64,000 bases of DNA from Acanthosepion lycidas. Taxonomy: Eukaryota; Mollusca; Cephalopoda; Sepiida; Sepiidae. The stretch spans positions 152,866,098-152,930,097 of the forward strand of contig OZ010571.1 of assembly GCA_963932145.1 (NCBI GenBank). The letters are read 5' to 3'. Position numbers and translations under genes: made by a program. This document shows positions 55,290 through 64,000 of the stretch, one piece after another; the stretch's first letter is position 1; each line of letters starts with the position of its first letter. Under the pieces are notes generated by a model that saw only the letters and a program-made list of their open reading frames with translations, searched no databases and was not told the origin of the DNA.

Positions 55290-56165
55290 TTACCGCATGA
55301 ATTACGAACGAGTAATATTGCCAGAGAGACATTTAAAAACATTTGTGCAGTGTATACAGATGCAGTGATGATTCGTACATGTCAGCCGTGGTTTAAATGG
55401 TTTAAAAATGGTGATTATAATCTATCCGATATACGTCTCGCTCTGGAAGACGAACCATTCTGAAGGGAGAACTTTCAATGGGGACTATTTAATTGGATGC
55501 ACATTAAATCATCAGAGATTCGATATAAAAACTTAATGTCTCATGTTTATTTGTCAATATAAAATCTCAAGCGTATTCGAAAAACTAGCAAAGAAGGAAT
55601 TTGGCTTTCTTGCTAGCGCCCGCTTGACATCCAGACACAACATTCAATCATCTGCTGCAATATTTTAACCAGGAATATCAAAATTTCATTTTCGCATCAC
55701 ATTTTCACAGGTAATGAAAATAGGTTTTGCACGATAACATAAAAACGAAAAAAGGCTGGTTATAGTAAAATAAGAAACAGAAGTCCTTGCTTTATGCCCA
55801 GTTAAATATGAAAGATGGAAGAAGCATCACTAGAGACGTCTATTACCAGAAACTTGAGTGGGTAAACGAAGCATTTCGTCGAAAGTGTCTTGCTTTGGTA
55901 AACAAAAAAGTGTTATTCTCCCACATAGCAAAGCAAGGACACACTCTTCAGGACAAACACAAGAAAAAATGAGTCTGTTAGGATAGAAGCTTCTTCCACA
56001 TACGCCGTAACAAGCAATTTAGCTCTTATTTTTTTCCCATTTCTTTCGGAACATTTCATTTCAGCAACAAATAAGAAATTGAAAATTGTCTTTGAATGCG
56101 GAATCAAAAAATTCACCTTCCCGCTGGGTTGCTGTCATTGAAAAAGAATGTGATTACATTTTTGA
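55290..56165 (+). pseudogene. Mariner transposase remnant, near full length (Mos1-like group)
   Basis: N-terminal helix-turn-helix text AVMIRTCQPWFKWFKNGDYN with LSDIRLALEDEPF, then broken blocks: LAKKEFGFLASARLTSRHN, YYQKLEWVNEAFRRKCLALV, NKKVLF, TQEKMSLLG across frames, and SPSRWVAVIEKECDYIFDK at the end. The first catalytic Asp region and the SPDLAPSD block are not readable. It corresponds to the same mariner group as 3880-4310. It ends where a Helitron-like terminus starts. Confidence 0.75.
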
Positions 56166-56167
56166 TA

Positions 56168-57540
56168 AGTAATCTCTCTATATAAAACAGAGGATGCCTG
56201 TGTGTCTGTCTGTCTGTCAGTATGATACCTTTTCACTCGAGATCGATCCAACCGATTTTGACCAAACTTGGCATAAGCATTGTACAATGTAAGAGATTAA
56301 AAAAAAATCAATAATCGATAAAGCCGATCATAAAATCGATAAATTCAACTATTTTCTTCCGATTTCGTTCAAACTCGGTATGTAGGTTACTTACATCATG
56401 ACAAGCTCAACGATATCTCATTTTAATTTCTACGCCACTTCGTTTAGCGAAAAACCGTGAAAAACGAAAAATCAATCTCAACGCAAATTTTAAACTAAAC
56501 ACTCCTTCAATTTTTAAGCAATCTAATACAAATTTCACTCAATTGTAGCCAACAATAAGTTGATTTTTTAACAGTCATTTAACTTGATAACTGAATCCAC
56601 CCATATAGTGAAAACCCGTGTAAATAGCGGAAAATGGCAATTTTTACTGGCTTCTTTCTTATTTTTCGTTGATCTTTCAACCAAATTTCAGCAAACTTTT
56701 ACAAATGTATCCTCTTTTACATGCCTAGTAGCACACTGACAAACTGAATTTCAAAAAACTCCAAAATAATTATTGTCTGAAGTGGGTCTTCATGTTGCCT
56801 GTTTTACCCCTTCATGTCCTCGACTAACTTCGATTGAATAAATACAGACTACTTCTGTTATATCAGTAACTGCATTAATTCAAAATATTTTTAAATGAAA
56901 GTACTTTAACGTAATTGAAGAAGACAGACTCTGTTACATCTAAACATGATGCTGTTTTTGCTCCATTCTAATTAAACGCTTTTTCTGATCGATCAGCTGG
57001 TAGTATTGAAATAAATGTAACTTTTGTTTTTATATCCTTTCTGATAAAACTTTCCGGACACAATAATATTTAAATAAAATTAATTTATATTTGTTTTCAC
57101 ATCCTTTCTGGTAAATCGTAATTAATTTCCGAACATCTTAATAGTTCTTTCTTTATGCAAACATCTAAGTTTAGTCAAAGAGAAATTGCTGATAAAATTT
57201 TCACATACCATTTCGATAAGAAATATCGTCGTTTTTCAGCCATATCTCCTGAAATTTGTTTTTATCGCAGATATTTATATTTGGCATTCAGGAACTCTGT
57301 CGGCATTTTTCTCAAGAAGTCGAGGTTGTGAACCTTTTTAGATTGAACCAACCAGACGACAATGTCAGAACATTGAACGGTTAATGTGTTCTCAATTGGA
57401 CATGCAAGATAAGCTTTTTAAATTCATTAGGTCGATCCCGTCTCTATAACTACTTAAACAATAATCGATATTTTTTTTCAAAAGTTTCTCCGACAATGAT
57501 TTCCTTCTTTATGAAATATTACACTTTGAAATTGTCACAT
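56168..57540 (+). mobile_element. Helitron-like 5' end, 3' end not found
   Basis: The start is A followed by TCTCTCTATATAAAACAGAG, then a gtctgtctgtctgtc tract and ccaaccgattttgaccaaac, the typical layout of Helitron 5' termini in invertebrates and similar to the reverse-strand start of 12532-13243. The rest to 57540 is AT-rich without a Rep/helicase reading frame, and no hairpin plus CTAG terminus was found. The right boundary is arbitrary. Confidence 0.5.
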
Positions 57541-57552
57541 TAATGATCTTCT

Positions 57553-57840
57553 TACGGCCACATCACGTTGAAACACCGGTTTCCGTACGATCATCGAAGT
57601 TAAGCAACATTCTAGTCTAGTTAGTAACAAGATGGGTGACCTCTTGAGAATTCCAGGTGCTGTAAACTTGCATGTTTGGGAGTATAATAGATAATGGCCC
57701 TGAATTGTTAATCTCAGAGCTGAGTTTCAATTCCTGTTGCGTTCATTATATTCACTTAGGCACAAATAGCCTTGGGAAAGGTATGAACCCATTTCTTCTC
57801 CTCTCCCAGCCATGGGTTGATTAGTTAGACTTGTATCACG
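57553..57840 (+). repeat. 5S rRNA-derived SINE, copy 1
   Basis: Positions 57555-57665 are a 5S rRNA-like sequence: acggccacatcacgttgaaa, ccggtttccgtacgatca, gaagttaagcaac, gggtgacctcttgagaattc, caggtgctgtaaact. It includes the internal promoter region. It is followed by a family A-like SINE body (gagtttcaattcctgttg, ttatattcacttaggcaca, ccttgggaaaggtatgaacc, cttctcctctcccagccatg). So the element is a 5S head on a SINE body. A functional 5S gene is unlikely: there are several changes and no T-run terminator right after the 5S part. Confidence 0.85.
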
Positions 57841-57849
57841 AAACCATTA

Positions 57850-58110
57850 TTATTTCCCTCACAAAAGTTAAGCAATGTCAAGCCTGGTTAGTACCTGGAT
57901 TGGTGACCGCTTGGGAATACCAGTTGTTGTAATCTTGGATGTGCTTGTGGTGTAATGGATAATGGCTTTTAGAATTGTTAATCACAGAGTTGAGTTCCAA
58001 TTCCTGCTGGGGTCATTATATTCACTTATGCACAAATAACATTGGGAAAGGTATGAATCTATCGCTTTTCTCCCTAGATATGGGTTAATTATTTAAACTT
58101 GTATCGTTAG
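57850..58110 (+). repeat. 5S rRNA-derived SINE, copy 2, 5'-truncated
   Basis: Begins inside the 5S head (aaaagttaagcaatgtcaag), then ctggttagtacctggattgg, gaccgcttgggaatacca, followed by the same body (gagttgagttccaattcctg, ttatattcacttatgcaca). It is in tandem with copy 1 and both end with a cgaaaccattattat-type string. Confidence 0.85.
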
Positions 58111-58254
58111 AAACCATTATTATCTAAAATATTCTTACAATCTTAAAATGCCAACTGGCTTTAAATAACCTGTAAACAGTTGATAAGCCGTAAAAAACGA
58201 ATCATTTTCTCAGCCTTAATGATCTCGGAAAGAGTCGAGAATATTTTTTACTAA

Positions 58255-58835
58255 AGTTCACCAAATACAAAGTTCAAGAACGACTCAAGGTAGACGGTTA
58301 CTGAATATAAGCATAGAAAGGTGAAGATTATGAAGATATGTAGGATAGATAACGGTAGACCCAAGACATGAAGAAGATTGTACCAATCACGAAAGAATTC
58401 GCTCGTTAGTCTATTCCACAAAGTAGCGTTTATTGGGAAGAAGTTGCCCGAAAAGAACCTCATCCTTACTAATGGTATACGAAGATAAGTGTATGTGGCA
58501 AACTGTAAATGTCTGAATCGGTGGAACTAAAGAACATTAGGTCATGGAAATAGCAATAGAGTAACGGGAGGTTTACGATGTCTGTAAGAAAACAGGTTGT
58601 AGGGTGGAAAATTATTCATCACCCACAAGGTTGCGTAAACTATTTTGAAATCCCTCAAGGCTGAAAACTGAGGGTTGGACAACTTCTTCTTAGATATGCC
58701 ATCAATACTCCATTTTTGGTCTGATCTAACTTTTGTAACGATAGAGTAAAGCAGAAGGAGTTAGGTACTTTTCTGAGGCATTATAAGGAACCAACCATTT
58801 TTCCTATGGCATCTTCTGCGATGTCTTGTATATAA
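58255..58835 (-). pseudogene. LINE 3' end (Jockey/CR1-like), copy 6
   Basis: Reverse strand: RFFSGNFFPINATLWNRLTS, EFFRDWYNLLHVL, then the 3' end text. Upstream decayed SYRHRKPPVTLLLFP and the thumb-region text at 58690-58760. Same family as 50215-50890, with matching order. Inactive. Confidence 0.75.
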
Positions 58836-58839
58836 GAAT

Positions 58840-58950
58840 TCTACTTTTTAGCGAAATAATAAACGCAAACACAGTCGCATCTATACAGCCACCCAGAGGC
58901 TAGTGTGCAAGTCAGAGCCATCACATTTACGAACACACATACAAAAATAC

Positions 58951-59024
<74 letters not shown>

Positions 59025-59603
59025 ATATGTTCATCATACTTAAGCACCTGTCACCCCCGCGCAAGCTGCCTTGCCTTGCCCGTTACGAGCGTTTGTGAGT
59101 TATCAGTAAGTCTGATATCTTCTGTTCTACACGCATCGTTTCACTTGAACTAGAGAAATGTTCCCGAAATGTTTATGCTTCACTTGAAACATCGCATTAA
59201 GACACAAAATAAGCAGAAGAGCATCAAGCAGAGAAAAAGAGGGAGAAGAAACGAAATGACTAATAGTCATCATGATAGTAGTAGTACTACCGTTATCTTG
59301 TGGCTATAGCAGTTCTAGTATTAACTGGCATCGTGGTGGTTATTACGGCTTAACTGTTTACTCTAACGTCGTTACAAAGAATAATAATATTCGGAGAAAT
59401 ATTTGAAAAAGTTATAGCAGTCGTAGGGTTAATGTTTCTGGTTCCGGGAACATATTCAAATATGGCGCCTTATGGAGTCTGGCAGGATGCCGAGAATAGT
59501 TAGATAAGAAGATGTGCCTGTTCGACAACAGAAAGGCGTAAATGTTTATAAAGCACACACACACACACTTACACGCACACACACACACTCACACGCACAC
59601 ACA
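58840..59603. other. No gene seen; TA and AC arrays
   Basis: TA array at 58953-59022; AC-rich tract at 59554-59603. Remainder unassigned. Confidence 0.55.
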
Positions 59604-59605
59604 CA

Positions 59606-59746
59606 TTTATATATAGTCTGAAGATTGCGTTTAAGCATGAAACAGACTGTCAACACTTGGCGTTGACCTCAGTGTCCACTATTATATTTATATTTACATA
59701 CTCTCTATCTCTGATATTGAGCACTTTTATCTATGAATATAGCATT

Positions 59747-59780
<34 letters not shown>

Positions 59781-59782
59781 CA
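59606..59782 (+). repeat. Family D unit with a hammerhead-like core, then AC/TA
   Basis: ctgaaga (59618-59624), TGC/GCA stem (59626-59628, 59635-59637), gaaac (59639-59643), gtc (59649-59651), then caacacttggcgttgacctc, acatactctctatctctgat. It ends in (AC)n(TA)n at 59746-59782. Confidence 0.7.
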
Positions 59783-60012
59783 TTATTTTTATAGATACAA
59801 TTTATAAGTAAATAATTAATTACTTCAATTATTTATTAATTTAATAAGTAAATGCTCTCTTTTTAATTATACAGTATTAATTACGTTTACCGGCCTGAAT
59901 GTTCGAGAAATTTTGTAGGAAATATGCATTCTCCAATAGTAATCGAACCTGTATCCCTATAAAGAAACCGTCATTTAATCTGACGTGCTATACTATTTAG
60001 CTACAGAGAAGC
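59783..60012 (-). repeat. tRNA-derived SINE with a class II-like head, inverted copy
   Basis: Reverse complement of the family seen at 10487 and 27135: tail (aagtaaatgctctcttttta), ttaccggcctgaatgttcga, then the inverted B-box (tagtaatcgaacctgta) and the A-box side (ctatttagctacagagaa). Confidence 0.75.
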
Positions 60013-60185
60013 TTATAGGAATACACGTTCGATTCTTGTCGGAGAACACATATTTTCCAAGAATTTTTTCAAACATTCAGGCTGCTACATGTAATTAATA
60101 CTGCTTAATTAAAAACAGAACATTTACTTAAATAAATTGTATTTATAAAAATAACGTATAAACAGAAAATATGTTAAATAATTGT
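60013..60185 (+). repeat. tRNA-derived SINE with a class II-like head, plus copy lacking the A-box
   Basis: Continues from the inverted copy: gttcgattcttgtcggag, attcaggctgctacatgtaa, acatttacttaaataaattg and the tgttaaataattgtaggact tail. Together they form a head-to-head pair. Confidence 0.75.
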
Positions 60186-60199
60186 AGGACTATATATAA

Positions 60200-60545
60200 T
60201 GAAATAGAAGATATTCAAAAAGCTGTCAAAATACAAGGACCTTGAAATAGAAATCTCAAAAATGTGGCACATGGGAACATCAACAATTCCTGTTCTAGTT
60301 GGAGCCCTAGGATTGGTTGGAAAAGATTCCAGTAGACTAATTGAAGGGATTCCTGGATTCTCAAAGAGATACAAAAAATTGTTCTGACAAGTACAACCCA
60401 CACTTTCCTAAGGGCTTCATCTATGTCAATTTTTTTTTTTGTCAGTGGAAAGTGTCATGATGCCATTTCTAACCTTAGGTCCCCTGGCGGGACCCGGAAA
60501 GAAATGTGTAAACGCCAGAAATCAAAGATAATAATAATAATAAAT
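60200..60545 (+). pseudogene. LINE 3' end, third type, with (AAT)n tail
   Basis: KYKDLEIEISKMWHMGTSTI, then PVLVGALGLVGKDSSRLIEG and IPGFSKRYKK, then after a frame shift LTSTTHTFLRASSMSI, a C-terminal signature of a LINE type different from the Jockey/CR1-like copies. The sequence then runs through a short 3' region (cctggcgggacccggaaag) to an (ATA)n tail ending at about 60543, the form of a LINE 3' end. Strongly 5'-truncated. Confidence 0.8.
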
Positions 60546-60689
60546 GGCTTGTTGCTACACCATGTATGACGCTCATGTTTTCTGATCTTTTTTGGCTGTG
60601 TTAACATGTACATGATTTGTCTTGGTGAATTAAGATGACCTACAGTAAATATTCAGTTCAGTACCATAGATTTGCTTAGTTGTCTGAAA

Positions 60690-60935
60690 GGCTTATATCT
60701 AAAAGAGAGCCTTGTGGGGACGTCTACATTGATCTCATGGCATCAGAATGCTGGCCATTAACAAAGCCTTCATGGCCCTACCTGATAGAAAAGGCTTGAT
60801 AATCAAGAAAACTCTCATAGAAATGCCATAGCTGGGGAGTTTGTGTAGCAGCCCCCTAAAAGCATTCGAGATATCTCAGACGAATTTTATCATGATGGAT
60901 TTATTATCAAGCGCTTTATTCTGAATATCAAAAGG
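60690..60935 (-). pseudogene. LINE reverse transcriptase core remnant
   Basis: Reverse strand text: KALDNKSIMIKFV, DISNAFRGLLHKLPSYGISM, RVFLIIKPFLSGRAMKALLM, matching the D-x-KAFD region of non-LTR polymerases (the second Asp of the motif is Arg or lost here). This is the only RT palm fragment of this LINE type in the window. Two stops. Confidence 0.65.
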
Positions 60936-60939
60936 AATT

Positions 60940-61485
60940 TCCGGTTCATATATGTTAAAACGTAACGTTGTATCATAGGAATCGTTGTTGTTTTGAGTTA
61001 AAATTGAGTTTAACATACGACTCATTGTAAATAAAAAGTTATATAAAATTTTAAGCTTTCGATGTCAGGCTCGGTTTTTCGGGTCACTTATTCGGCTGAT
61101 ACAACAATCTTACCATGAACATCAAATCAGATACAAGATGACATTTTTGCGGCTTTACTCTTAACTCACACATTCTCATTCATTTTATTTCTACTTCTTA
61201 AAGATGAATTCTATCTGCGCACGCGCTCATGAAGACATCGTCCAAATATGTTTAATGCTGAGTGAATGAAACAGATATATTTTTATAGACTTGTTACCCT
61301 TTATTTTAAAAATTATTTCTTAACAGGGAAAATGCATACGTCATTCAGATTTTAATATTCTAACTGAATTGGTGACGAAAGTCTGAACACCGCCATTAAA
61401 AAAATAAAGAGATTTAGTATCATGCTCTTGTAGAGGTGTAGTATGAATTGTTGTGGTTGTGTATATTATTTGTTGGTTAGGGTCA
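60940..61485. other. No gene seen; possible leader downstream of the LTR
   Basis: Mostly unassigned. On the minus strand, positions 61488-61480 (TGGTGACCC) look like a primer-binding site directly after the LTR; see the LTR entry. Confidence 0.45.
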
Positions 61486-61488
61486 CCA

Positions 61489-62151
61489 TGAATATAATCA
61501 AGATCAAAGAAGGCTGTGTTCTTGTAAAACAACACCCCACATTAATTTACGAACAACAATACACGAGAGAAAAACAATCAAGCTCAGTGAACATTAATAA
61601 TATATTGTATTAACAATGGTATACAAATTTCAACAATAAGTGTAAAGAAAGTTGCTTCCCTTTTTCCATAATAAAAAGGGTAAATTTAGCTAATAAATAT
61701 TGAGTACAAAATTAAATGTAATTTAACTACAAAGTTCGATTGAGACCGTAGCTAAATAAAGAATAGTTCCACAGTGTTTTATCAGTGTAGAAAGATGTAA
61801 TGTTCATGAGTGATATCAATAAGAATTTAGTATGATTACTCGAATGAGTATTAAGAATTAAAATGTCAATATAGCGCCGTGCCTTATTTTCCAAGAATTG
61901 AACTGCTACTAGCTGTTGGCTAACAGCGAGAGGCTTTATATAACAATGCATAGGCTCCGGAGAGCTTGGCGCTAAAAATATAGAAAAGATACTAAAATAC
62001 ACGATTGGTCAGGAAATGGACCAATCCGTGATTTTAGAGAAAAATTCGAATTACTTGCGATGGTTAAATTGTCATATAATAAGCATCATGTATTTATGAA
62101 CCAATGACATTAAAGAAAGCGGGGGTGTGGCACATGTAAGTGATTCCCACA
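61489..62151 (-). mobile_element. Ty3/gypsy long terminal repeat
   Basis: On the minus strand it would run from TGTGGGAATCAC at 62151 to ATATTCA at 61489 (TG...CA, 663 bp). It lies directly downstream of the pol remnant, as a 3' LTR should. It contains a TATA box (ttatataaagcctc, about 61935 reverse strand) and an aaataaggc signal shortly after. Immediately after the CA is TGGTGACCC, which has the TGG start of a primer-binding site. No second LTR is in the window to define the ends. Confidence 0.6.
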
Positions 62152-62191
62152 TTACCCTGTCCAGATTGAAAAGTCAGGGAAGAAAGAGTTT

Positions 62192-62400
62192 TCAATATGT
62201 AATAAAAGTTCTGAACTTCTTGGGCCAGTGGACGGTACGTCCGCTAGCAGTCCTAGTAGGTGCTGGTGACGAAAGCTGAGGGCTGTCTAGCGAAGGGCTC
62301 GTAGGTTGATTGGTTGATCCATCGCGTTCAATACATGCAGGTTTTAGGCGATCGATAGAGAAAGTCGATCGGCCATGGTTAGTGTAGAGTATAATATTTA
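62192..62400 (-). pseudogene. Ty3/gypsy pol C-terminal end
   Basis: LYTNHGRSTFSIDRLKPACI then ERDGSTNQPTS and RTVHWPKKFRTFITY. The DRLKPA-type motif ends many gypsy integrases. Frame differs from the integrase piece upstream by an indel at about 62390. The stop is near the LTR. Confidence 0.75.
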
Positions 62401-62845
62401 TCGGTCCGGGCAAGGACACGAAATGGACCCGCATTATGTGGTGTCAGTGGCTTTCTAACAGCATCCTGTCGTACAAAAACGTACTCGCATTCCAGTAAGG
62501 AAGGAGGTACATAAACGTCACGTGAAGTGTAACGGGTTGGAGTAAAAGCAGGAGAAGACATTTTATGACCATCAGGGGCAGCAAAACGACCAGCTGGTGA
62601 CTTAGTTTGTCTCTGGATCTTGTTTTGTTGACAAACAACACAAGATTGAGTATAGGGAGTAATGCCTTTACGCATCTTAGGCCAGACGAAACGGTCTGCA
62701 ATTAACCTAAGTGTAGCTTTACGACCAGGGTGGGACAACGAATGAATGTGGTCGAATATTAGTCGCCGCATCTTGGTTGGAACGATGGGATGAGGATTAC
62801 GTAGACTGGTATCGTAAAGGGTAAGGAATGATGCTCAATATGTAG
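62379..62845 (-). pseudogene. Ty3/gypsy integrase with deleted catalytic core
   Basis: The zinc-binding domain is intact: HIHSLSHPGRKATLRLIADR, FVWPKMRKGI, then CVVCQQNKIQRQTKSPAGRF. Normally the D,D-35-E core follows; instead the frame continues into FAAPDGHKMSSPAFTPTRYT, SRDVYVPPSLLECEYVFVRQ, DAVRKPLTPHNAGPFRVLAR, which is the C-terminal domain. About 150 to 200 residues are missing in frame, so the integrase cannot be active. A frameshift at about 62830 separates it from the RNase H linker. Confidence 0.85.
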
Positions 62846-63052
62846 TGACGTATCTCGAAGTGAGTCGAGCAAAGTTATCTCCCGTACTTGTTCATCCGCG
62901 ATATTTTCCATGTCCAAAGTATTTTGCAGGCTTCCACACAAGGATGCTCTGGAAAGTGTATCGGCAGCAATGTTATCCATTCCTTTAATGTGACGTATAT
63001 CTGCTGTAAACTGAGATATATGATCAAGATATCTGTAGTCCCGAGGATTGTA
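62759..63052 (-). pseudogene. Ty3/gypsy RNase H to integrase linker
   Basis: After a TAG stop at about 63053: the frame reads PRDYRYLDHISQFTADIRHI, KGMDNIAADTLSRASL, the usual NxxADxLSR signature at the end of gypsy RNase H. Confidence 0.75.
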
Positions 63053-63345
63053 CTAGTCTGATTTAGTTGAAAGGGCAAAAAAAGTGAGAGGCTTGTGATC
63101 GGTGTAGATCACAAAGTGTCTACCCTCTAAAAGGTGTTTAAAATACTTAATTGAGAAGTATATAGCTAAAAGTTCCCTTGAAAAGGTACTATACTTCTTC
63201 TGTGTGGACGTCAACTTAACGGAGAAGAAGGAAATTGGCAAGGATTTAGCGTCAACATGTTGGTGTAAAACTGCGCCTATGGCGTCAGAAGATACGTCAG
63301 TTGTTAATGATAGCTGAGTTTTAGAGGCATGAAAGTTTCGTAAAG
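63053..63345 (-). pseudogene. Ty3/gypsy RNase H domain
   Basis: TTDVSSDAIGAVLHQHVDAK, SLPISFFSVKLTSTQKKYST, FSRELLAIYFSIKYFKHLLE, HFVIYTDHKPLTFF. The catalytic D-x-S, E (RELLA) and D (TDHKPL) residues are in place. It is joined to the RT by a one-base frameshift at about 63335 and ended by an in-frame TAG. Confidence 0.85.
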
Positions 63346-64000
63346 TTGATCAACGCTTTACGAGAGTCGTCAAAAGCTTGCGTTGTGTCGTTGTTCCAAC
63401 AAATAGGAGTATTCTTACGGTCTTGCCCGCGAAGGATATTTGTCAGGGGTGCAAGAATTTGAGAACAACGTGGGATGAATTGACGATAATAATTGATTAA
63501 GCCAATGTATCTGCGAAGCTGTCGAAGCGTGGAGGGAAATTCCTGGATAGCACGTATCCTTTCAGGCAGGGGAGTAATACCTGTAGCATCAATGACGAAA
63601 CCGAGAAAGTGGAGTTGCGAAACGGCAAACTCGCACTTCTCTGGGTTGATTTTTAAACCAAAGTTCTGAAGACGATCACAAACTTGCTGAATATGTTTAC
63701 GATGCTCCTGTAAATTAGGGCTAGCTATTAGAAGATCATCGATGTATGCGAAAGTGAAAGGTAGTCCACGAAGTACCTCATCAATAAGGCGTTGGAATGA
63801 TTGAGCTGCGTTGCGCAGTCCAAAAGGCATACGCAGAAATTCAAATAAACCAAACGGCGTGGTAATCACAGTTTTGGGAATATCTTCGTCAGCTACTGGG
63901 ATCTGATGAAAAGCTTTGCGTAAATCCAGTTTAGTGAAGACAGTTACTCCCTGTAAGGTAACAACAAAGTCGGTCAAATTGGGAACTGGGTACTTATCGG
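63321..64000 (-). pseudogene. Ty3/gypsy reverse transcriptase, cut by the window edge
   Basis: Reverse transcriptase palm and fingers: FTKLDLRKAFHQIPVADEDI (first catalytic Asp), TPFGLFEFLRMPFGLRNAAQ, FQRLIDEVLRG, FAYIDDLLIASP (catalytic YIDD), ENPEKC-type (INPEKCEFAVSQLHFLGFVI), and LRQLRRYIGLINYYRQFIPR of the thumb/connection. The frame is open to the window end (PVPNLTDF at 63990), so the element continues outside. It ends at 63321 by a frameshift into the RNase H frame. Together with the deleted integrase, this is a defective copy with a possibly intact RT. Confidence 0.9.

Noticed and set aside
54569..55342. A 257-codon Ser/Leu/Thr/His-rich reverse frame, with two more in the other frames
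   Set aside because: All three reverse frames are open across a GA/GT simple repeat. There is no domain, and composition explains it.
57553..57670. Functional 5S rRNA gene
   Set aside because: Several changes from the expected sequence, no terminator directly after the RNA end, and fusion to a SINE body that is repeated in tandem.
61727..62002. 91-codon minus-strand frame
   Set aside because: It lies inside the gypsy LTR and spans its TATA region. No domain; LTRs do not normally code.

Overview
This 64 kb window looks like intergenic or intronic DNA from a repeat-rich invertebrate genome. A cephalopod mollusc (octopus-like) is my best guess. The reasons are very AT-rich sequence, dozens of long (TA)n arrays, several tRNA-derived SINE families present in many copies, and a mix of mariner, Penelope-like, Jockey/CR1-like, Ty3/gypsy and Helitron relics. 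The species call is inference. I found no convincing host protein-coding exon, tRNA gene or bacterial-style operon. Most long reading frames are translated microsatellites or transposon debris.

Layout. 1-9 kb: purine-rich and TA repeats, a pogo-like MITE, SINEs, several mariner 3' remnants and a Tc1 remnant. 9-14 kb: a LINE end, SINEs, and two adjacent mariners, the second split by a 712 bp non-autonomous Helitron. 14-20 kb: SINEs (one pair head to head), a candidate solo LTR, a mariner-derived MITE and a LINE end. 20-26 kb: a foldback element, a broken mariner, a LINE end and a Penelope-like GIY-YIG fragment next to a SINE. 26-35 kb: a candidate LTR, a degenerate mariner, a tandem series of repeat units separated by (TA)n, an unusual reverse transcriptase remnant, LINE ends and an 80 bp MADE1-like palindrome. 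35.4-36.5 kb: a 55 bp satellite array. 37-53 kb: a second 80 bp palindrome, LINE ends on both strands, a mariner MITE, foldbacks and a second pogo-like MITE. 53-61 kb: simple repeats, a mariner remnant abutting a Helitron-like 5' end, tandem 5S-rRNA-derived SINEs, LINE ends and an inverted SINE pair. 61.5-64 kb: a Ty3/gypsy LTR and a pol region on the minus strand, cut by the window edge.

The most interesting pattern is a recurring short structure in four unrelated-looking repeat families: a CTGANGA-like box, a short stem whose sequence differs but stays complementary in each family, then GAAAC (AAAAC in one) and a nearby GT[A/C/G]. This is the layout of a minimal type I hammerhead ribozyme core, as known from Penelope-like elements and animal retrozymes. 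Other strong signals are the base-exact Helitron-in-mariner insertion, the two exactly 80 bp MADE1-like palindromes with TA duplications, and the 5S-headed SINE tandem. Nothing here acts as a multi-gene system; the window is a layered record of mobile elements.
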